This document shows positions 36,040 to 48,500 of a stretch of DNA of 64,000 bases, one piece after another. This DNA is from Leptasterias polaris. Taxonomy: Eukaryota; Echinodermata; Asteroidea; Forcipulatida; Asteriidae. The notes below the pieces were generated by a model. It searched no databases and was not told the origin of the DNA. It saw only the letters and a list, made by a program, of their open reading frames with translations. The translations under genes and the position numbers were made by a program. The first letter of the stretch is position 1, and each line of letters begins with the position of its first letter. The stretch lies in assembly GCA_037783415.1 (NCBI GenBank), contig JAZGTN010000046.1, forward strand, positions 6,206,501 through 6,270,500, given 5' to 3'.

Positions 36040-36073
<34 letters not shown>
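36030..36073. repeat. (AATC)n microsatellite
   Basis: About ten AATC units, followed by AAAGAAAATTTATAAAGCGC, which resembles a SINE tail. Confidence 0.9.
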
Positions 36074-36306
36074 CCAAAGAAAATTTATAAAGCGCCTAAA
36101 TCAAAGGTTAGCTTAAAGGCCTGAAACATTCGCCACATAGTGCCTCAGCGCCTTTGACCTGGACTAAACATAGTGGAATACTGTATTGTCAATAACACTG
36201 GAAGACGGCCAGTTTCGCGGGTGGCTTTTTGCCAAACCTCGGCTTGGGCTTCACCTCTGGCTCCGGGCTCCGTTTGATGCTGGAGACAACGTACACAATA
36301 ATATAC

Positions 36307-37057
36307 CAGGCACGTAGGAACCGGGGGGGGGGGGGGGGGGGACTGTCCCCCGCTGAAAACATGCGGGGGAGGGGGTCGGGGGAGGGGGCGGGGGCGTGGG
36401 GGCCCTTAAAAAATGTTGTCCGGATGATAAATTGGCATGTTCGTATGTCCTGAGGGAATAGTGCTGCAGTCTGTACGCCATTTAATCAGATCACATTGAC
36501 AAAGTGGCTCTTTGAATACATACATTTTGCTACGGAATCTGGAAGTTTCTTCGTCGGTGATTCCGCCCCTGCAACAGACGCAAATTGAACACGTGCGCAG
36601 GGCTAGGAGGAACGCCCGGCCCGCAATTTTTTTATTTGTACCACACAGTTACTACGGGGTCAACAGTGAAGGGATCCGGGGAGGCGCCCATAGCTTATGC
36701 GTGTATACAAAAGCCAGCGTGGGATTAACATTTTCTAGGAGTCCCGCGTTGATGTTACAGGAAATTTTCCAGTAAAATTAGACGATTGATATGGATCAGA
36801 AGTGCTCATAAAGTGTTTTTTCTCCTCTGTATTTAGGCACACGGAGGCTTGATGTTTCGACCACAACACACCAAAAGCTCAGAGCTCCAGGGGGCTTCGG
36901 CCCCTGCACCCCCACCTGGGCTTCGCCCCTGGACCCCACCAAAGGCCGTAAGGCCGGCCCCTGGACCCCCACTCCTTAAATTTATTTGAACCACAAAAAC
37001 AGAATCCTGTGTGCGCCGTTGTGCCCCCTGGTTTAAACAATCCTGGATCTGCGCCTG
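36307..37057. mobile_element. Non-autonomous CAGG...CCTG element (hAT-like)
   Basis: Left end CAGGCACGTAGGAACCGG followed by poly(G); right end mirrored as CAGGCGCAGATCCAGGAT. Internal GGGGCTTCGGCCCCTGCACC-type strings. These termini resemble hAT-type non-autonomous elements. The 8-bp flanks do not match, so the limits are tentative. Confidence 0.4.
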
Positions 37058-37178
37058 CTCATTTCAACAAAATTATAGCATAAAACAGTATTTTAGCATC
37101 AATATTTCAAGGGATGTTTTCTACCATCATCAACTTTAAACCTTATTTTATTTTAACTTCACGCTTTAGATCTTACCA

Positions 37179-37885
37179 ATAGACTGTGCAGGTCTCGCGC
37201 GCATTCGAACTTCCGGGACCATAGTGGTCCCAACCATATGGAGTTTTACGTGGGCGAGATTTTGTTTCGTCAATTATTTTAATTTAACGTAGTTTATGAC
37301 CTAGAAAATTATACATGTTGTAGGGAATATAACACTAAGTGATAACAACATATGAAAGTAAAACCAATTCAACAATATAACGAAGAAAACCCGAGAATTA
37401 ACCTTGACCTCAGCTTCCGGTTATTGCAAAAAATTAAGAATTTTGTGCTCGCCTCCGATCATAAAACTTATGTAAACGCTTGTTTTGGATGCGCGATTAT
37501 AATCGCCGGATGCTGTAATTGCAAAGCGAACCCTTTTCATTGCAGTCTATGGTTGTTGAAGCGTCAGCATCCTCTTTAAACTGCGATACGGGTCATTTTA
37601 AAACCCGTTTGACATCACGAATCCGCGTAAAGGGTTTCTGAAAAGTTAACATCAACAAAGCATCCTTGTCGTAGAGTTTTATTTTTTTTTCAATAATAAT
37701 TAACACACTTTGTGTATTTTTTTCAAAAGCTAAAACTTATTTCATAAAATTGTAATGATTTATTTTTGTTGTTCAGATTTTGTCATGAGATATAATTTAA
37801 AACAAAGATTTGATTTCAGAAATAAAAATGTTCTTCGTTTGACGGGTTTTCTCGTTGGGATACGCGCGAGACTTGCACAGTCTAT
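37179..37885. mobile_element. 707-bp TIR element
   Basis: ATAGACTGTGCAGGTCTCGC at 37179 is mirrored at the right end (GCGAGACTTGCACAGTCTAT, ending 37885) with one mismatch. No transposase. Family not recognised. Confidence 0.6.
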
Positions 37886-37930
37886 AGTGCATAGCTGATT
37901 TAAACTGATAGTACATGTATACGATTTTAG

Positions 37931-40900
37931 CATAGAAATAGAACCCGGAGAACGCTGAGCTCGACCGCCTTCTGTGTCGTCTGTGTATAGCAAAATGATC
38001 ATCACGTGACATGCGTGTATGGCAAAATGGCAACGCACATAGACCGTTTCTACGTGTTTTCATTGGTCAATGTTCATGACGTCTACTGTATGGCAAAATA
38101 TTATCACTGGCTTTTCACTGACCAGCCTCGCTACCATTAGTCTTGGCCCAAGACGTCAGTGATCGATAATGGATAGTGTACTGCGCTCGGTTACAACTCG
38201 TTAAAGCGCGCCCTCTTGTGGCTTGAATTACCCAACTTGACTAGCTCTCACTAACGTCTTGGGAATCTCGTAGCGCTGGCTTAACTTTTCCATTGTTTTC
38301 TCCCTAGCCTTTCCTAGGGAACCAATCAGCGCGCGATCGTAGTAATAAATTTGCATAATTACTTATGTGACCCAGGGTCATGCTTATGCAGTATTATTAG
38401 ATGTCGACTTGGCTGCCAGCTGTGAGCGATAACTAGAATTTAGAAAAGAAACACGCTCGTGATAAACTAAAAGTGAAACTAATTAAACCAAATCAGTCAT
38501 GAGCATGAGCTATTGATGATGTCCTAGATGGAATCGACCTGTTCGTCTGCTTACAAACCGGTTTCGGTATAAGCTTAATTTTCCAGTCATTTACCTCTCA
38601 GTCTGTCGACGTGATTTAGAGAAACTTTCTCTATGCTTTATACACTACAATGCCAAACGAGATAGATTCATCAGTCGTCGCAGTTTGTAGATTCACAGAT
38701 GAACACAAGGAGAAGGCTGCCATGAGTGCCAGAGGTAAATATTCGTTTTTGTTTACCAGTCCCGAAGCCCTTATCAGCATAAAATGACGTGAATTTCTGC
38801 AGTTGTACTCGGTGTACAGGCTTGTCTGCGGTTTATTCATCACAGGAGAGAGTCATTGGTCACAAAGTGGTGAGTTGAGAGAAGATCCCGTTTTGTTTTA
38901 CTTATTGTTCAATTTGATTGTATACGTGTGGATAAAACTTAATTGATTTTTAGTCATAATATTATAAATAAGTTAATAAGCCACTATAGTTGTCAGTCGT
39001 ACTCTCCCTGAGTCCCGGCACAGAGGGGCTAGTTTAGTTAATAACTTATGCGGTTAGAATAGATGAGTATTTGTCAGCTATCTGATAGCTAAGCTGAGGT
39101 TTTTCTTTTTGAGGTCGATTAAATAATAATAATAAATCATTTTACCTAAGGCAATCCTAATCATATTCTGAATGCACAAGTATGCATTATCAATTGATTT
39201 GACACTGGCTCAAACTGTTGATTTGTGTCTGATGATATCTACCTTCTGAAGTTCTGTGTATTGTTGAAGCACTCGTTTGTAATCGGTTATTTGCAATGAT
39301 GATCGTAATCCTCGAGGTTCAAGGGTTGCGTATTGCGATCATTTCAATTACCAATAGGTAAAACATAATTTACAACCCCCATCCGAATTTTTTTTTAAAT
39401 AAATAGATCATTAATAATAAATAAATAATGTGTACAGTGTTCAAGCTTCAATATGCATAATAGAGACCACAAAAGCGCTTGAAGTGATCCATCCAATATA
39501 CATCATTGCAATATTATTAGTTTCCATTTATTCTTCTCTAATAATACACACCAAGATCTGAGCTTATTGTTTTTATTGTATTATTCTTCTTGCAGGGGCC
39601 AGTCATCAGGAAAGAAATCAGCTTTCAGAAAACTGTATGCCAAGCTTGGAGAACTTAGAAGTTTACTTAAGCCGAGAAGTATCATTGCTGCTATGACAGT
39701 GACAGCAAGTCTTGCCACACGATTGGCAATCAGAGATGCCTTGCAAATATCATGAGGAATGCAGTTCTTATTCAACAGGGACCGGTCCGTGACAATTTCA
39801 AGCAAAACTCAAAGTTGTGGAAGAAATCTTTGGATGGCTTGCAGATGATGTCTACAGAAAAAAGGGAAAAGATGGGGCGCATCGTTATATACTGTCAGTC
39901 AAGAAAGACGTGTGCAGTGTATGTTGCCCAAAGTCTGAATGATAGCAGCTCTAGTTATGGTGAATAATATGAAGCTGATGCAGCTTAGGGTGAATATGCT
40001 GAACCATGTGTTGTATTTACAGTTATTGAAGCATTTCAAAGTTGATGTGTTATTATTCACCTTGGCCAATAGACCAGTAACTTTGTTATAGGTTCACCAC
40101 AAGTCAGTCAGTCATAATTCAACTAGGCAGCTATTCAAATCAACTATTTAAAGAAAAGCATTCCTTTGTCATTATTCTTCATATTTAGTGTGACACACAC
40201 ATATTATTGACTAAAGTATGCATTTCAGTGCAGCACAAGTATTTCAACAAACATTTTGTTTTTGTGAGCCTTTTTTATTGAATTTTTAAAATTTATTTAA
40301 GCCAACAGTATTTTTTCCTATGTGATTTTTTGATCAAACATACTTGATGTTAGCAACTCACTGAAATGAGAATATGTGACCGAGAACTCATCATAAGAGA
40401 AATAAATTTCAAGAAGAGAAATGTAGGGCCTACATGTACTGACGTTCATGTATTTAAAAATATATAAACTTGTATGGATACATACATGTATGTCAGGTCA
40501 TGTACAGTATGTGTACTTCAGGCATCCACTGATGGACTGTTTTATTAATTTGTAAAAAATTACTAGCCCTAAAATTTGACAGCAGTGACTTTTTCTAATT
40601 CGAATCCCAAAACAGTGCGTTCACAACGAGATGTTTGTTTGCTACGCATAGCACTAGCACTGTAGCACGTCGTCTGTGATCCATTTCGTCGCAACAAATC
40701 CCTTTTACGGGAAGTATGATGATTGATAACAAACCATTATAAACAGAAATTAAAAACCGACGACATTCTCTAGAGAAGCAGCAATTTCACACTATTTTCT
40801 GGGGAAAATAGCTGGACGAGCGAAATCCCCTGCATAGCTATTTTCTTTTGAGCAAACCTATTCATTATTATCAAGGGTCAGTCGTCGTCCGACTGCTGCC

Positions 40901-41313
40901 TCATGCATGCTATTGCATGGGAGCTGCCATCTTGTTCGCGATTTGATCGTTTGAATATTCATTAAGCAACCTTGACAACGGTCCTAATTTACATAAAAAG
41001 GCGACGCCCCCAATGCTGCCAGCGCTACGAGATTCCCAAGACGTTAGTGAGAGCTAGTCAAGTTGGGTAATTCAAGCCACAAGAGGGCGCGCTATAACGA
41101 GTTGTAACCGAGCGCAGTACACTATCCATTATCGATCACTGACGTCTTGGGCCAAGACTACGCTACCATGGGCAGCGCGCCGTAACACCCGGCGTACGTC
41201 TCTAGCCATACACGCGTTTAAAAAAATGGCGTACGCGCGTCCATAAAAATGGTCTCACAACGAAATCGCACGCACAATGACACACTCAGCGTTCTCCGGG
41301 TTCTATTTCTATG
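37931..41313 (+). mobile_element. 3.4-kb TIR element with 8-bp target duplication
   Basis: Both ends begin CATAGAAATAGAACCCGG when read inward (29 identical bases). GATTTTAG lies at 37923-37930 and again at 41314-41321: an exact 8-bp target duplication. Inside the ends, a further 140-bp inverted pair (38138-38280 and 41018-41160) is almost identical, while the stretch between differs. The interior carries a decayed RecQ-like helicase and no recognisable transposase. Eight-bp duplications fit hAT, P or similar superfamilies; the termini decide nothing further. Confidence 0.75.
38505..40110 (+). pseudogene. Decayed RecQ-like SF2 helicase with an intron
   Basis: Pieces of one helicase in order: LDGIDLFVCLQTGFGISLIF at about 38520 (Walker A with K replaced by I); SSVVAVCRFTDEHKEKAA and GKYSFLFTSPEALIS (to 38793); a DExH region recognisable as GESH then VTKW; an intron 38871-39596 (GTGAGT...TTCTTGCAG) that rejoins as WGQSSGKKSAFRKLY; GELRSLLKPR; motif III AAMTVTAS; and motif IV GRIVIYCQSRKTCAVY near 39880. 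Frameshifts and stops interrupt it. The family resembles RecQ-like helicases multiplied in marine invertebrate genomes. Confidence 0.7.
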
Positions 41314-41399
41314 GATTTTAGGCAATTCTGGAGATCTGGCATGTGGGTAAAGTGTGTATAATAATTAAGGTGAGTGACCAGGCAAATTTTACAGATATA

Positions 41400-41422
41400 A
41401 CCCCCCCCCCCCCCCCCCCCCC
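41400..41422. repeat. Poly(C) tract
   Basis: About 22 C. Open frames across it on both strands are artefacts. Confidence 0.9.
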
Positions 41423-42299
41423 TGTTAAAGTCATCTTCCTACGTTCCGTTGTACACTGTTCTAAAACTAATGAGGGAGTCAAAGCAGCTAGAGCCGGAGC
41501 CCAAGCGGAGTTTTTGAAAAAAAAGGCACATGCAGGAAAGGTTTGCCGCCAGGTTCCGTACACACGTGTTGAAATACAACTTCACCAGGAAAAAATGTAC
41601 TTGACAGGTAAAAAAAGGTCAAACTGTTATGTTTTTAACATGCTTGAATTTTTCTGATAAAGTATAAAATACAATGTTTGACGATGAATCCGCATGAGGG
41701 CGTGACGTGAAAACATCGAACCGCAACAGCTGTGCCAGAATAATGTGCGACCATGTTTCTATGATATTACATGGGCGTCGGTTGGTCTAGATTTTGTCTT
41801 CAAGTTAACCAGAAACTGTGGTCAGGTCTTGCTATATTATCGGTTTTTCTTCGTTGTTTTTTACATTTACTTTACTTTCATATGCATCTCTTTTCTTCAG
41901 AATTTAACAAAACTTGTGTACAGCTATAAATTGCATTAAACTGAAGTATATGGTGCGAAACTTCTGCCCGACGGGACAGTGCCAAATGCTGTGGATTCAT
42001 AGCTTTACAGACAATAAACATGAATCTAATACTGAGCTAATGAATCTACCTTCTAAAATGAATAGATACAGGCCTACAAACGTCGAAAAATCGTCCACAG
42101 ATGGGGACGCTAGAGGGCGACATTCTTGAGTGTCTGTCTCGGGAGACATACTTACCAGGCAATCCACGCTATTAAATGCACGGAACAGATTTTCCCGCGT
42201 CACTAGCCAGAGACGGCAACCACAAAGAACTGTTACCGAAAATGATAGCGGCAAACTCAACTAATACCGGAAGCAATTAGATCATACAAAATGAATGGC

Positions 42300-45003
42300 G
42301 GAAACTTAAGAAATACCGGAAGCAATTTGATCCGACAAAACAAGCCAAAACCCTTTTATCGTGGGGAAACTCAGATAATTGTTTCCAGTTCTGTTTTTAA
42401 GACCGATGCAGTAGAATATGACACCGTATTTAAAGCATAGTCATATACAGCTATTATTAGCACACTCAACGGGGATCAAGAAGCATTGAAAACACAACGC
42501 CCTCTAGACCTTATTTTTGAGAACCACCAACAGTGTCTGCCACAGTACCGTTATTTCATTGGGCAGTCCAAAAGAGGGTTGGTTTGTATGCTTTGATTTC
42601 ACCCAGCTGTTTAATAACATCTCTTAATTAACATCGTGCCTACTATAATTCTTTCCTCGGATTGTTTTCAAAAATATGATATTCCTAAACCATTACTTGA
42701 TGGGGGAAATTTGAAGTCTTTAGGGTTTTATGTCATATAAGACGACAGCTTCTGTGCACTTCAATCAAACTCTGTTTAGGGCCAGTTTTAAAGGTATTCT
42801 GTCCAACCCTATAGGAAATCCGTTTCCCACTTAGGCCTTAGTTGCTCAGTTATTATGGGAAATTATGTCCGCTCCCCCAAATAAAACTCACTCAAAACAA
42901 CAAACACAATGTTTCTGTGGTCATATTATTCAAAAACAATACGCAGTCGTACCTCGAATTGATTTTACAGTCCTTTATTATGCTTCGAACATTATAATTA
43001 ACATCAAAACCCATGTTTAAATAATATTAGTAATCGCTATAACGATTGCCGTTAAAGGGTCTAAGTTACACTGTGACGGCGAGTCGAAACTACTGTGTAT
43101 GTACTAACCCAATAATATGGAAAGTAAGTGTTTATTTCCTCCTCAAAACTCGTAGGCCCAACTGTTTGTTTTAATTATTCTTAAGAGCCCTCTTTTACTC
43201 TTCAAGTCGATTGTCCTTCCTCCGTGTTTGCTTTTCTTTTTTAACATGTTGTGCCTTCAGAGTTAGGAGCCAATCGTACCTCCTTAACTACCGTGATTAC
43301 TAGCCAAATGGTGAAACAAAACGTCATCTGTTGATTGTTTGACTTGGTTGTTTACTTTACAACATTAGCCCTTGGGCGTATTTTAGCAGTTGGTTTAATT
43401 TGCGTTTTTTTAAATTTTATATATAGCTTTTTAACAATATCACATCAGCATAGGCCTACGTTAATAATAATTGAATGTAATATTAACATCTTAAAACACG
43501 ACTGCGTATATTATTATAATGTTTAAGTTTTGAGTATCCGTTAAATTTCCAAAGTTGTGATTGATCTTGTCCGTAACAACCCGCAATGGAATCTGGTAAA
43601 TATAAATCATCGCTTGGATGAACAGCAACAAATTGACAAGAATGGAATTTTGAACTGTTTCGTCTTAACCCTCCCCTCTTTAAAAAAACCCGACTCTTTT
43701 TAGCGCAGTGGGCCACTCCGTTTAATGTCATCAACCGCCATATAATGTTTATCAATAACATTGACGAATAAGTTATTATGAAACCAAAAACTGTTACCAT
43801 CAATTAATTTTTCCAGTTTGTCAATAGGCACTTTGTAAATATAGCGACACATTCATGTAGAATCATTGTCATTACATACTATTTAAATTCTAGTTAATTA
43901 TATTGACTGGATTCTGCTGAAGTCGATGCACAAACCTATAAATCAATATCCAGACATAATTATAACAAAATAAACGACGAGTACATAGAAACACATAAAC
44001 TAAGTATAGGAAGGGATTAACGATCATCCATAATGAAGATGAATTTCCAACTTACGTTGTTCCGGAGGTCACAGGTTCAAAACCCACTCTAGTCATGTGT
44101 TGTTCTTTGTTTAACCCAAAATATTATTGAGTATTCACCCAATTAGTTTCCTTTGTTGGTTATTACTTGATCAAGAAATGGCAACAAAAACATGTAATGA
44201 ATACTATAACCACAATTGTATGGGATGTAACTTACGATAATCTTGATAAAATATACCATAAGACAAAATAACAGTTTTGTTTACATAATAAGCAATAAAA
44301 TTGTCTGTTTACACAGTAACCAGCTTTTGTATGGGTAATTTACGGACTGCGAGGCAGACCAAGATGCCAAACTAACTTCATAATGAACTCTGATTTATGG
44401 CTTCTCATCAACCCGGTTTATCTAAATGAAATTAGATCTAGTTATAGTAAGAAGATCAAAATGTTGATTCGACTTCCATACTGCAGATCGGGTATCCGTA
44501 ATAGTTATAATAAAACATGCGGCTGTTCAAATTAACTTTATATTGAATCATATGACATAACAAATATAACTCGAGAACAACAGTGAAAACGCACAAAACA
44601 AGTAAAAAACTTGCTAAGGCACGGACTGACAATCAAACAGAAAGAAGATGAACTACCAACTGATACGATAATGTATAACGATCAAGAAACTGCAACACAG
44701 GACATAATAAACATAGACTATAAAGGTAATTTAAAACAAATATTAAATACAACATTGGATAGCAAAACTCTTTTATGTAGCATTTAAAATTAACTGTTTA
44801 CACAATAACCAGCTTCGCGTTGACTGATGTTCAAACTAAACACTAATAATTGTATTGTGTGCGATTCTCATATCCAAAAGTAGATCAGTAAACAAATCAA
44901 GGGAATCATTCAACTGCATATGATAATCGACCGTGAACCGGTAAAATTTATCGAACAAATTCAAAGCATTGTCTATACTTTGAAATAATCATATTGTTAC
45001 ATT
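42300..45003. other. Intergenic stretch without a recognisable gene
   Basis: AT-rich. Holds a tRNA-like SINE fragment near 44065-44130 (GGTTCAAAACCCACTCTAG) and a weak direct repeat (TGTTTACACAGTAACCAGC near 44307, again near 44800). Nothing else supported. Confidence 0.5.
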
Positions 45004-45423
45004 GGCGTTTGCTATTGTTAACTGAACAGTGTGCTACATTCTGGCCTCGCCTTTCTATTGTTTCTATTGTTTGATTATATATTGCGTTACTACTGTCTCA
45101 AAGTTTAAGGCGTTTGCGATTGTTAACTGAACAGTGTGCTGCATTCTGGCCTCGCCTTTCTATTGTTTCTATTGTTTGATTATATATTGCGTTACTACTG
45201 TCTCAAAGTTTAAGGCGTTTGCTATTGTTAACTGAACAGTGTGCTACATTCTGGCCTCGCCTTTCTATTGTTTCTATTGTTTGATTATATATTGCGTTAC
45301 TACTGTCTCAAAGTTTAAGGCGTTTGCGATTGTTAACTAAACAGTGTGCTACATTCTGGCCTCGCCTTTCTATTGTTTCTATTGTTTGATTATATATTGC
45401 GTTACTACTGTCTCAAAGTTTAA
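45004..45423. repeat. 105-bp tandem repeat, four units
   Basis: Units start at 45004, 45109, 45214 and 45319, each beginning GGCGTTTGC and ending AGTTTAA, with only a few base differences. The array starts 92 bp downstream of gene B's stop codon and is probably in or just beyond its 3' UTR. Confidence 0.92.
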
Positions 45424-45514
45424 GGCGATACAATGAATATTAGGGGCGAGATGTAATATTGGGTGTTCATGAGCGTTTCGAACAAAAATGCTATTGGCTC
45501 GACTAAATATCCAG

Positions 45515-45589
45515 TTAGTTGTCGTCAAACTCCGGGTGTATGTTCACATACAAATACTTTTCCGAACTCGGTAACAGACTCATGTAGCT
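45515..45589 (-). CDS. Tie1/2-like: Gene B: last exon, C-terminal tail
   Basis: Encodes [20 protein letters not shown] then FDDN and a TAA stop. YVNI fits the YxN consensus for GRB2-type SH2 domains; vertebrate TEK has a comparable YVN motif in its tail. A TATTTA-rich stretch and a tandem array follow. No clear AATAAA is seen before the array. Confidence 0.8.
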   Translation of the reverse strand, partial: SYMSLLPSSEKYLYVNIHPEFDDN

Positions 45590-48500
45590 CTGTAAATAAA
45601 TAGACAAAACGTATTTTAAGGAATAAAATATACGGTACAAATTAGCTATTGCTGACATAATATGTCTAAAGACAAGCTTGGACACAGCATTGAAGTCTTT
45701 CGAAATGTTAGACCTCGTCACTGGGCACGGTCGCCAGTTTTCTTGTAAATATCTGCTCTAGGTACGCTGGGTCTTTTTTTGAATTTTCAAATATTGGTTA
45801 TTCACTCATACAACATTTGTCTACACTTGTTGCTAACATCAATATTTTTTCCGGATTTTGTTTGCAAAAATCACAAACCTTGAGCAACTGAAAATTGTAT
45901 AGGCCTATGGGTTTAACTTTTTCTTTTTCTTTTAGTTTACACATCAGTATGACAGCTTACAAAACAAATCAGTTACTACATACCAATATTAGTGATGAGG
46001 GTTTATTTATTCATTATATTTCTACAAAACATTTGTTTTATTAATATATACACGTTTACATTTCTCAATACAGCAGTAAGCTTACTTCAGACACATTTTT
46101 AGTAAGCACATCAGTACGGAATCTATCCTAAGAACTTGCAAACCATTGAGTTCTACATCTAGTCTTACCTGATCAGCGTTGCTGTCGGCCATCGTTTCAA
46201 GGATAGAGACCAGTTGATTGAAGGATGGTCGGTCATTTGGATCCTTCTGCCAGCATTGGAGCATCACCTCGTAACTGTTTTATTAAACAGATCAAACGAC
46301 AAGCGTAATTTAAAACTCTTGGCCATACTGTGACTATTGTTTATGTTTCATCAATGCACAATCACTCTAGTACGAATAATGTTATCATGTTATTGCCTGA
46401 ATGGAAGCTGGCAGGCTTAACATCGCTTTCCCACATAGACGTACGTGGTTTTCCTTGTTGGGGATTTTGGGAGTAATGTTCTGACATAACATTGATACAT
46501 GATTTATACAACCATTTGTTTCACCATTTCGAATATGTAATAAGTTTTATTGTGCACGGGTATATGTAAGTGTTCTAGTTCTAAACACAAGTTTATTCAT
46601 AGAATGGTGAGCTTGGCAGCATTGTTTAATGATTTGTTATTGGGCTATTGGTATTTCTGCTTTGATTCTACATTAAGAAGTGATGGCCTGTTTACACAAA
46701 TGAACCAACTTAAACAAGTTTATGAAAATATTGTCTTCTTATTTTAAATAAAAATCGCTTACATTTTGTCATCAGAGTTGTCAGGTTTGGGCATACGGTA
46801 TCCATTTTCCAGCGTTGATGTTAGGAACTGAGTCTTGATACCAGGGTAAGGTGTCCCGCCTGTAAACACACATTAATCATAATTGGTGTAAAACTGTAAT
46901 CAGTCTCCAGACATTCTGTTGGCCATTACTAAAACAGTGTGAAACAGTTATCTTACCGAGTGTGGCAATTTCCCATAGCAGGATTCCAAAGGACCACCTA
47001 ACGTGTAAAAAACATTCCAAAAATGTTAATTAGTCAGTACTTGGATCAGTAAAAAATTCCACAACATTTATCAACCACATTTAACAATCAAAGTGATATA
47101 ATACGTATGTTCGGCCCCAAAATGTAGCCCGAGCCCCAAATGTCGCCCGACCTCAATGTCATCCCAAACCCGTACCTAAATGTCACCCGACTTAAATGTA
47201 GCCCCAAACTCGGACCTTAATGTCACCCCGACCTAAATGTAGCCGCATTGTTGAACATAAAAGTCGCCCCGACCTATACATGTAGACCCAAACTTGTACC
47301 GTAATGTCGCCCCGACCTAAATGTACCCCCAAACTTGTACCTAAATGTCTCCCCCCAAACTTGTACCTAAATGTCGCCCCGACCTTAAATTGTAGCCCCA
47401 AACTTGTACGATACAAGTTTGTGGCTCTATTTAGGTCGGGCGACATTTATTGCTCGGGCTACACTACATATTTGTACTGAATTGTTCTCGTAAAGTTATC
47501 TTACACATCACTCCTTGAGGTGTACGTCTGGTGGGTCAGTGATTCGAGAGCTAGCCAGCGAGTAGGAACACGAGTCTGCAAAGAAAGTTAAAGTTAAACA
47601 AGAGATGAGAAAACTTTCATACGGAGCTACACCATTATAATATTAATGTGCGGTGACTGATTGATGAAGCAGTCACTCTCATCGAAAACGATTAAGTTAG
47701 TTATAGTTATTTTGTGAAAAGCAACGATAACAGTACGCCCGAGGTGATACTTGTTTCGCCATAGAGATGAAAGCATTTTGAGATTGTAGATTGAATCCCA
47801 AACCTTATTACTACCGCAAGCAAGACAAAATGAGTACATTATCGACGATTCGACGGCTACATCTGTCATTGTGAATATTATGCTTATTATGAGTTAAGAT
47901 ACCTTGGATGTCTGAACGTAAACGTCTTCTCCACGTGACAATCCGAAGTCAGAAACCTTGGCATTCAGATCATCATCAAGGAGAATGTTCCTTGCTGCAG
48001 GTCACGATGTATGACCTGTAAAATAAAGTGGGAACTGTTCTGTTATTTTCAAGGTGACACTGTATACTCTCGTTTCTTACCTTTGGAGTTTTCGTTTATT
48101 TCTAATTATAGGGGGAAAAAAGTAAAACATAAAGTATTATTTTTTCTGTCAGGCGTTATGTTTTTAAAACATTTTCAATTAGTGCATGAAATATTACGTC
48201 TTTAATGAAAGATCTTTGCAGCAAGTTGTTGAGTTACGTATGGAGCTGAATACAGGGTCCCAATTTAAAAGTTAAATCTAAGATTCTTTTAGCAGTAAGT
48301 ACTCAGATTTTCAACATTGTGAATAAGGGGAATCCCGGCTTGTTCTGTGTTGCTTTGCAGTCTTTATCATTGTGCTAGTTTTGGCTGTAATGACGTTGGA
48401 CTGTGCTAAAAATCACAATGCTATTTTTCTTGTGAAACGTGACAATGATACTTGCCCCGGTTGCAGCCAGGTGTTGCATTCCTTTAGCCACATCCAGAGC

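Noticed and set aside
36229..36481. Open frames across the poly(G) tract
   Set aside because: Low-complexity Gly/Pro runs on both strands of one simple repeat.
45004..45423. CRISPR-like array
   Set aside because: The 105-bp units are contiguous with no unique spacers, in a eukaryotic genome.
47192..47446. 84-codon open frame on the minus strand
   Set aside because: Generated by the tandem repeat in a kinase intron.
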